From positions 1 through 7,439 of the forward strand of contig JAASTB010000107.1 of the NCBI GenBank assembly GCA_021767625.1: 7,439 nucleotides of DNA. Reading direction: 5' to 3'. The translations under genes were made by a program, and so were the position numbers. Positions 1 to 7,439 of this stretch are shown here, one piece after another. The DNA is from Wenzhouxiangella sp. (GTDB lineage Bacteria; Pseudomonadota; Gammaproteobacteria; Xanthomonadales; Wenzhouxiangellaceae). The notes beneath the pieces were generated by a model. That model made no database searches and was not told the DNA's origin. It saw only the letters and a list, made by a program, of their open reading frames with translations. Position 1 is the stretch's first letter. Each line of letters starts with the position of its first letter.

Positions 1-1221
1 CCCCTGCCCTACGACGGCGAGCGCTCCGTGCGCGCCATGCTCGAGGGCCTGGCCGACAACTTCGGCTGGGAAACGGTCCGCGAAGACGGCCTGCCGATCG
101 CGCTCAAGAAGGACGGCTGCTCGATCACGCTCGAACCCGGCGGCCAGCTCGAGCTTTCGGGCGAACTGCTCGACAACCTGCACCAGACCTGCGACGAGGT
201 CAACACGCATCTCGCCCAGGTGCGCGCCGTGGCCGAGCCCTTGGGCATCGGCTTCCTGGGCATGGGCTTCCACCCCACCGCCAGGCTCGACGACATCGAG
301 TGGATGCCCAAGACCCGCTACGTGATCATGCGCAACTACATGCCGAAGGTCGGCGAGCACGGCCACGACATGATGAAGCGTACCTGCACGGTGCAGGTCA
401 ACCTGGATTTCTCCAGCGAGGCGGACATGGTCGCCAAGTTTCGCGCCTCGCTGGCCCTGCAGCCGATCGCCACGGCCCTGTTCGCCAATTCGCCCTTCGT
501 CGAGGGCCGGCCGAGCGGCTACCTGAGCTACCGGTCCTATGCCTGGACCGATACCGACCCGGACCGCACCGGCATGCTGCCCTGGGTGTTCGAGTCCGGC
601 ATGGGCTTCGAGCGCTACGTCGACTACATGCTCGACGTGCCGATGTACTTCGTCGTTCGCGGCGGGCGCATGATCGACTGCGCGGGCCAGAGCTTCCGTG
701 ACTTCCTTGCCGGGCGCCTGCCGGCGCTGCCCGGCGAGCAGCCGACGCTCAAGGACTGGGAAGACCATCTCACGACCGCGTTCCCGGAAGTCCGGCTCAA
801 GCGTTTCCTGGAAATGCGCGGCGCCGACGGCGGCCCCTGGCGGCGCCTGTGCGCCCTGCCCGCGTTCTGGGTGGGGCTGCTCTACGATTCCGACAGCCTG
901 GCCGCCTGCCTGGAATTGACGAAAACCTGGACTGCGGCCGAGCGCGAACAGCTTCGCCGCGACGTGGCCCGATTCGGTCTCAAGGCCGAAATCCAGGGCC
1001 GCAGCGTGCACGAAATCGCCGGTGAACTGCTCGACCTGGCCCACGGCGGGCTGGCGAGGCGCCAGCGGCTCAGCGGCAGCGGCGACCACGAGGGCGGCTT
1101 CCTGGAGTCTTTGCAGAAGGTCGTCGACCGCGGCACCACCCCGGCCGAGGTCAAGCTTGCAGCCTTCGAGGGCGAGTGGGGCGGCGACCTCGGTCACCTG
1201 TTCCGGCAATACGCCTACTGA
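1..1221 (+). CDS. gshA: Glutamate-cysteine ligase, plant/proteobacterial type (partial, N-terminus outside window)
   Basis: Cytosolic enzyme that joins glutamate and cysteine with ATP to give gamma-glutamylcysteine, the first and usually limiting step of glutathione synthesis (EC 6.3.2.2). The frame is open to the left edge and 406 codons are visible; family members are roughly 450 residues, so about 50 N-terminal residues are missing. The GTG at 28 is not the start, because family-like sequence (LPYDGERSV) precedes it. Seen motifs: LEPGGQLELSG (from 130), MPKVGEHGHDMMKRTCTVQV (about 340-400), LQPIATALFANSPFVEG (about 460-510), DRTGMLPWVF (about 562-590), DVPMYFVVRGG (about 637-670) and MRGADGGPWRRLC (about 814-852). 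These closely resemble plant GSH1 and the alphaproteobacterial and xanthomonad enzymes, and are unlike the E. coli-type GshA. The gene ends TGA at 1219-1221 and runs convergently into algC. The family assignment is secure; the true start cannot be seen. Confidence 0.95.
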   Translation, partial: PLPYDGERSVRAMLEGLADNFGWETVREDGLPIALKKDGCSITLEPGGQLELSGELLDNLHQTCDEVNTHLAQVRAVAEPLGIGFLGMGFHPTARLDDIEWMPKTRYVIMRNYMPKVGEHGHDMMKRTCTVQVNLDFSSEADMVAKFRASLALQPIATALFANSPFVEGRPSGYLSYRSYAWTDTDPDRTGMLPWVFESGMGFERYVDYMLDVPMYFVVRGGRMIDCAGQSFRDFLAGRLPALPGEQPTLKDWEDHLTTAFPEVRLKRFLEMRGADGGPWRRLCALPAFWVGLLYDSDSLAACLELTKTWTAAEREQLRRDVARFGLKAEIQGRSVHEIAGELLDLAHGGLARRQRLSGSGDHEGGFLESLQKVVDRGTTPAEVKLAAFEGEWGGDLGHLFRQYAY

Positions 1222-1229
1222 ACCGCGGC

Positions 1230-1249
1230 CGGCCCCGCTTCCGGGGCCG
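1230..1249. terminator. Hairpin between convergent gshA and algC, possible bidirectional terminator
   Basis: A perfect 8-bp inverted repeat, CGGCCCCG (1230-1237) and CGGGGCCG (1242-1249), encloses a CTTC loop. It lies in the 35-bp gap between the two convergent stop codons (gshA TGA ends at 1221; the algC stop complement begins at 1257). There is no T-run on either side, so it is not a textbook intrinsic terminator. Its position and GC-only stem fit a transcript-end hairpin for one or both genes. The structure is seen; the terminator role is inferred. Confidence 0.45.
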
Positions 1250-1256
1250 AGCCCGA

Positions 1257-4337
<3,081 letters not shown>

Positions 4338-4338
4338 G

Positions 4339-4794
4339 TCAGATCACTCCCGTGTGTCCGATGCCCCCTTCGGCCCGCTCGCTGGCCTCGAACGAATCGA
4401 CGATGTCGAGGCGAACCTGCACCACGGGTACCACCACCAGCTGGCAGATGCGCTGCCCCGGCTCGATATGAATCGCCGCATCCCCCCGATTCCAGCAGGA
4501 GATCTTGACCTCGCCCTGGTAGTCGCTGTCGATCAGGCCGACCAGGTTGCCCAGAACCAGCCCCTGCTTGTGGCCCAGTCCGGAGCGGGGCAGCAGGACG
4601 GCCGCCAGCCCGGGATCATCCAGGTGGATCGCCATGCCCGAAGGCAGCAGGGCGGTTTCACCCGGATGCAACGTTTTCGATTCGTCCAGGCAGGCACGCA
4701 GGTCCATGCCGGCCGAGCCGGATGTGGCGTACTCCGGCAACGGCCATTCGCGCCCCAGGCGCGGGTCAAGAATCCTGACTTTCAGGTCTTTCAT
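4339..4794 (-). CDS. dut: Deoxyuridine 5'-triphosphate nucleotidohydrolase (dUTPase)
   Basis: Trimeric cytosolic enzyme that hydrolyses dUTP to dUMP and pyrophosphate, keeping uracil out of DNA and supplying dUMP for thymidylate. 151 residues, against 152 in E. coli. The trimeric-dUTPase motifs are in order: I, SAGMDLRA (27-34); II, PRSGLGHK (69-76); III, GNLVGLIDSDYQG (82-94), with the catalytic Asp in this loop; IV, GQRICQLVVVPV (113-124); V, ERAEGGIGHTG (139-149). Motif V is unusual: E. coli has RGEGGFGHSG, and the Phe that covers the uracil ring is Ile145 here, with Ala141 for Gly. The ATG at 4794-4792 lies 29 bases inside the end of coaBC. It is supported by alignment of MKDLKVRILDPRLG with the E. 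coli N-terminus (MKKIDVKILDPRVG). The stop is separated from the algC ATG by one base, so the gene sits in a coupled coaBC-dut-algC transcript. Confidence 0.96.
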   Translation of the reverse strand: MKDLKVRILDPRLGREWPLPEYATSGSAGMDLRACLDESKTLHPGETALLPSGMAIHLDDPGLAAVLLPRSGLGHKQGLVLGNLVGLIDSDYQGEVKISCWNRGDAAIHIEPGQRICQLVVVPVVQVRLDIVDSFEASERAEGGIGHTGVI

Positions 4795-5998
4795 CGGATC
4801 GGCTTTCCCTCTCGAGCATTCTCTCGGCGATGATAGCAACCAGTTCACGGGCCAGGGCCGTCTTGGCCTTCGGCCCCAGCGTCCAGTGCTGCTCGGCACT
4901 GAACACCTCCAGCGCATTGTCTTCGGAATCGAAGCCCAGGTCCTTGCCGACCCGGTTGGCCGCGACCAGGTCGAGCTTCTTGGCTTCGAGCTTGCCGCGG
5001 GCGGCGTTCTCCAGGTCCCGGGTCTCGGCGGCGAAGCCCACCACCAAGGCCGGACGGCCCTTCCTTGCGGCCACTTCGGCGAGGATATCGGGGTTGGGCA
5101 CCAGCTCCACGGCCATCGATTCCGAGGACTTCTTGATCTTGTCACCCGCCTCGCTGGCCGGCCGGTAGTCGGCCACCGCGGCCACGCCCACGAAGCCATC
5201 GGCGTCATCGATGCAGGCCATCACGGCCCGGTGCATCTCGCGGGCGGTGCCGACATCGTGACGTCGCACACCGGCTGGCGTACCCAGCTGCACGGGACCG
5301 GCCACGAGATCAACTTCGGCGCCGGCCTCGGCCAGGGCGGCCGCCACGGCGAAACCCATCCGGCCCGAGGAACGATTGCCGATGAAGCGCACCGGGTCGA
5401 GCGGCTCGTGCGTCGGCCCGGCGGTCACCACGAAGCGTCGCCCCGAAAGGGACTCCCCACCGCCGCCGAGCGCCGCCACCAGCTCCTCGGGCTCGAGCAT
5501 CCGGCCCTGGCCCTGCTCGCCGCAGGCCTGCGATCCGGAACCGGGACCGAGGATGCGCACGCCGCGCGATTCGAGCAGCTTGCAGTTGTCGCGCACCGAA
5601 GGCGAAGCCCACATCACGCGGTTCATCGCCGGCGCCAGCCAGATGCGGGCCTCGGTCGCGACGACCAGCGTCGAGAGCAGGTCGTCCGCGAGGCCGGCGG
5701 CGAAGCGGGCGATGGCGTGCGCCGTGGCCGGCGCCACCAGGATCTCGTCGGCCCAGCGGGCCAGCTCGATATGCCCCATGCCGGCCTCGGCTTCGGGGTC
5801 GAGCAGGTGAGTGCGCACACGGTGGCCGCTGACGGCCTGCAGGGTCAGCGGCGTGATGAAGGCTTCCGCTGCCGCGCTCATGACCACGCGCACCTCCGCC
5901 CCGGCATCACGCAGCCGTCGCACCAGCTCGGGCGACTTGTAGGCGGCGATGCCCCCGGTTACGCCGACCAGCAGCTTCTTTCCCTGCAGCGTGCTCAT
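4766..5998 (-). CDS. coaBC: Bifunctional phosphopantothenoylcysteine decarboxylase / phosphopantothenate-cysteine ligase
   Basis: Two-domain flavoprotein (Dfp) of coenzyme A synthesis. The C-terminal CoaB domain couples 4'-phosphopantothenate to cysteine using CTP, and the N-terminal CoaC domain decarboxylates the product to 4'-phosphopantetheine with FMN. 410 residues, against about 406 in E. coli. CoaC part (about 5-180): flavin-binding VGVTGGIAAYK (11-21), active-site His76 in GMGHIELAR, Asn126 in APAMNRVMW, and Cys159 in the substrate-flap motif QACGEQGQGRM. CoaB part (about 185-400): TAGPTHEPLDPVRFIGNRSS (192-211), with Asn208 for acyl-cytidylate handling; AVADYRP (274-280); and the Lys motif DKIKK (286-290). 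All key residues of both activities are present, so it should be bifunctional. The ATG at 5998-5996 matches the E. coli start region. No strong ribosome-binding site is visible; an AGGA lies about 17 bases upstream, farther than usual. First gene of the coaBC-dut-algC run, its last 29 bases overlapping dut; divergent from radC. Confidence 0.97.
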   Translation of the reverse strand: MSTLQGKKLLVGVTGGIAAYKSPELVRRLRDAGAEVRVVMSAAAEAFITPLTLQAVSGHRVRTHLLDPEAEAGMGHIELARWADEILVAPATAHAIARFAAGLADDLLSTLVVATEARIWLAPAMNRVMWASPSVRDNCKLLESRGVRILGPGSGSQACGEQGQGRMLEPEELVAALGGGGESLSGRRFVVTAGPTHEPLDPVRFIGNRSSGRMGFAVAAALAEAGAEVDLVAGPVQLGTPAGVRRHDVGTAREMHRAVMACIDDADGFVGVAAVADYRPASEAGDKIKKSSESMAVELVPNPDILAEVAARKGRPALVVGFAAETRDLENAARGKLEAKKLDLVAANRVGKDLGFDSEDNALEVFSAEQHWTLGPKAKTALARELVAIIAERMLERESRSDERPESQDS

Positions 5999-6105
5999 GA
6001 ATTGTCGAGTCGATTTCCTACGCGGGAGCGAGACGGGAGCCGATTCCAGCGGCCCATGCTTGCCGACCAGAATAACGCCCCGGTGACCATACTTGAAGAA
6101 CTACC
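5999..6105. promoter_or_regulatory. Divergent intergenic region between coaBC and radC
   Basis: This 107-bp gap must carry the start signals for both radC (rightward) and the coaBC-dut-algC run (leftward) unless these are read from elsewhere. I find no convincing sigma70 pair. TTGCCG (6060-6065) is a fair rightward -35, but the only -10-like hexamer, CATACT (6088-6093), is 22 bases away. A direct repeat CGGGAGC occurs at 6023-6029 and 6034-6040, 11 bases apart (about one helical turn), and CGATTTCC (6011-6018) and CGATTCC (6041-6047) flank it. These could be protein-binding half-sites, but that is speculation. GAAGAA just before the radC ATG is a weak ribosome-binding site. Confidence 0.35.
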
Positions 6106-6780
6106 ATGCGAATCGCCGACTGGCCAATGACCGAACGCCCTCGCGAGCGCCTGCTGGCCGGTGGCCCGGCGGGGCTGAGCGACGCCGAGCTGCTCGCCAT
6201 CCTGCTGCGCACCGGTGCCCGCGGCCTGTCCGCGCTGGACCTCGCCCGCAGCCTGCTCGGCCGCCACGGCGGACTCAGGGGACTGCTGGAAGCCGACGTC
6301 GACGCCTTCTGCGACACCCCCGGACTGGGCCCGGCCAAGTACGCCCAGCTCCAGGCGGCCCTGGAGATGGCGCGCCGGCACCTGCGCGAGAACCTCGAGC
6401 GCGGCCAGCCGCTGACCAGCCCGCAGGCGACCCGGGAGTTCCTGCGCGCGGCCCTGCGCGATCGCCCGCACGAAGCCTTTTGTGCGCTGCATCTCGATAC
6501 TCGTCATCGCGTGATCGCATTCGACGAGCTGTTCGCCGGCACGATCGACTCGGCCCATGTGCATCCGCGCGTGGTGGTGGAGAAAGCGCTGGCGCGCCGC
6601 GCGGCCGCGCTGATCGTGGCCCACAACCATCCCTCCGGCATCGCCGAGCCCAGCCAGGCCGACCTGGCCATCACGCGAAGACTGCGCGACGCACTGGCAC
6701 TCGTCGACATCCGCCTGCTCGATCACTTCATCGTCGGCGACGGCGAGGTCGTCTCCCTGGCCGAGAGAGGCCTGGTTTGA
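6106..6780 (+). CDS. radC: RadC family JAMM/MPN+ domain protein
   Basis: 224 residues, the usual RadC length. The N-terminal part (IADWPMTERPRERLL, then LSDAELLAILLRTG at 24-37) and a helix-hairpin-helix-like segment TPGLGPAKYAQLQ (71-83) are followed by the RadC/JAMM domain (about 100-224). The metal-binding motif is complete: H173-x-H175-P-S-G with Asp186, preceded by ELFAGTI containing the likely catalytic Glu141. The C-terminus LLDHFIVGDGEVVSLAERGL is typical. A small oddity is HPRVVVEKAL at 153-162, where most family members have PREV, so the usual Glu is Val. Despite its name, a direct role of RadC in radiation repair in E. coli has been questioned, and its biochemical activity is not settled. 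The start is chosen by family alignment. It is divergent from coaBC, as in pseudomonads, and ends 10 bases from the convergent carbonic anhydrase. Confidence 0.93.
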   Translation: MRIADWPMTERPRERLLAGGPAGLSDAELLAILLRTGARGLSALDLARSLLGRHGGLRGLLEADVDAFCDTPGLGPAKYAQLQAALEMARRHLRENLERGQPLTSPQATREFLRAALRDRPHEAFCALHLDTRHRVIAFDELFAGTIDSAHVHPRVVVEKALARRAAALIVAHNHPSGIAEPSQADLAITRRLRDALALVDIRLLDHFIVGDGEVVSLAERGLV

Positions 6781-6790
6781 ACCGACTGGC

Positions 6791-7387
6791 TCAGCCGGAG
6801 TGACCGACGGAACACTCCAGGTTCTTCAGCAGGCCGTCCTCGAGGCCGTACATCAGGCCGTGGATCTCGATGTGCATGCCGCGCTGCCAGGCGCGCTGCA
6901 GGATGGGCGACTCGGCCACGCGGCCGACGCCGTCGACGACGTTGAGTTCGGCCAGCCGGTCGAGCCGGGCATGGTCCTCGCCGAGGGCATCGAGCTCCTC
7001 GCTCTTGCGCCGGGCAATGCGGCGGATCGGCTCGAGCCAGTGGTCGGCCAGGCCGTGGACGACGTCTTCCGAAGCCGCCTTCACCCCGGCGCAGCCGTAA
7101 TGCCCGCACACGATGATCTTGCCGATGCCCAGCACCTCGACAGCGAACTCCAGCGTCGAGAGGAAGTTGAGGTCGGCCGGGTGCACGACATTGGCCACGT
7201 TGCGGTGGACGAAGATCTCGCCGGGATCGCGGTTGGTGATGACGTTGGCCGGCACGCGCGAGTCGGCGCAGCCGATCCAGAAGTAGTCCGGCTTCTGGAC
7301 CGCCGCCAGGCGATGAAAGTACTCGGGGGATTCGGCCAGGATGGCTTCGGCCCAGGCGCGGTTGCCGCGGATCAGGTGGTCGGGCAT
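6791..7387 (-). CDS. can: Beta-class carbonic anhydrase, type II (Can-like)
   Basis: Zinc enzyme that interconverts CO2 and bicarbonate in the cytosol, supplying bicarbonate for carboxylases. 198 residues against 220 in E. coli Can; the difference is at the C-terminus. Zinc ligands Cys40, His96 and Cys99 lie in GCADSRVPA (39-47) and CGHYGCAGVKA (94-104), with the Asp42-Arg44 dyad present. Trp37, Arg62 (HRNVAN) and Tyr180 (HGLMYG) match the three residues that form the inhibitory bicarbonate pocket of type II enzymes such as H. influenzae HICA and E. coli Can, so activity is probably pH- and bicarbonate-gated. The ATG at 7387-7385 aligns with the E. coli start; no clear ribosome-binding site precedes it. 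Convergent with radC, and transcribed from a likely promoter at the right edge of the window. Confidence 0.96.
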   Translation of the reverse strand: MPDHLIRGNRAWAEAILAESPEYFHRLAAVQKPDYFWIGCADSRVPANVITNRDPGEIFVHRNVANVVHPADLNFLSTLEFAVEVLGIGKIIVCGHYGCAGVKAASEDVVHGLADHWLEPIRRIARRKSEELDALGEDHARLDRLAELNVVDGVGRVAESPILQRAWQRGMHIEIHGLMYGLEDGLLKNLECSVGHSG

Positions 7388-7417
7388 GGGACAGGCGACG
7401 CGGGTGGGGAATGCGGC

Positions 7418-7423
7418 ATTGTA
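7418..7423 (-). promoter_or_regulatory. Candidate -10 element of the carbonic anhydrase gene
   Basis: Read on the minus strand this is TACAAT, a five-of-six match to TATAAT in an otherwise very GC-rich stretch. It lies 30 bases before the ATG and would give a leader of about two dozen bases. A -35 element at normal spacing would fall at or beyond the window edge, so the pair cannot be checked here. Confidence 0.4.
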
Positions 7424-7439
7424 GCGCCGGGCCCCGCGC

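Noticed and set aside
28..30. GTG at 28 as the gshA start
   Set aside because: Conserved family sequence continues upstream to the window edge, and the resulting protein would lack the first part of the domain.
5720..5740. His93 in PATAHAIAR of CoaBC in place of the Asn or Asp usually seen
   Set aside because: This position already varies in the family (E. coli has Asp), and the key His76, Asn126 and Cys159 are all present, so no loss of function is implied.
4547..6130. Long plus-strand open frame (527 codons) opposite dut and coaBC, running past the radC start
   Set aside because: It is fully antisense to well-conserved dut and coaBC, is His/Gly/Arg-rich with no domain, and overlaps radC in another frame.

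Overview
This window is high-GC bacterial chromosome with dense, non-overlapping-strand gene packing. The gene set suggests a gammaproteobacterium of the Xanthomonadales/Chromatiales (Wenzhouxiangella-like) type: a plant-type glutamate-cysteine ligase, and a coaBC-dut-algC run placed back-to-back with radC, an order also known from pseudomonads and xanthomonads. The lineage is inferred from gene content and protein resemblance only. No RNA gene, insertion sequence, CRISPR array or attachment site was seen.

Layout, left to right. (1) Positions 1-1221, plus strand: the 3' part of gshA, the first step of glutathione synthesis, cut by the left edge. (2) A perfect 8-bp hairpin at 1230-1249 lies between two convergent genes. 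(3) Positions 5998 down to 1257, minus strand: a compact three-gene run, coaBC (coenzyme A synthesis), dut (dUTP hydrolysis) and a very long algC-family gene. coaBC and dut overlap by 29 bases, and dut and algC are one base apart (TGA-C-ATG), so they are probably co-transcribed and translationally coupled. (4) A 107-bp divergent intergenic region, 5999-6105. (5) radC, plus strand, 6106-6780. (6) A type II-like beta-carbonic anhydrase on the minus strand, 6791-7387, convergent with radC at a 10-base gap, with a good -10 element (TACAAT) at the right edge.

The most unusual object is the algC-family protein (1026 residues). It has two membrane segments bracketing a periplasmic domain of about 205 residues. 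These are followed by an acidic cytoplasmic linker of about 285 residues that ends in an uninterrupted (Glu-Pro)20 rod, and then a full-length phosphohexomutase domain. That domain aligns without gaps to my recollection of P. aeruginosa AlgC. It keeps the phosphoserine and the metal-binding loop, but many ligand-contact residues are changed, and the C-terminal phosphate-binding loop (R-A-S-N-T-T-P in AlgC) reads R-V-D-A-D-S-G. This looks like a membrane-tethered mutase of altered function, or a pseudoenzyme, rather than an ordinary phosphomannomutase.

The DNA encoding the Glu-Pro rod is a 20-copy hexamer array. On the plus strand it reads as GGGTTC/GGGCTC, a near-ideal G-quadruplex track that resembles telomere repeats.

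The other genes are housekeeping functions (glutathione, CoA, dUTP pool, DNA-repair-associated RadC, CO2/bicarbonate balance) and look intact apart from small motif deviations noted in their entries.
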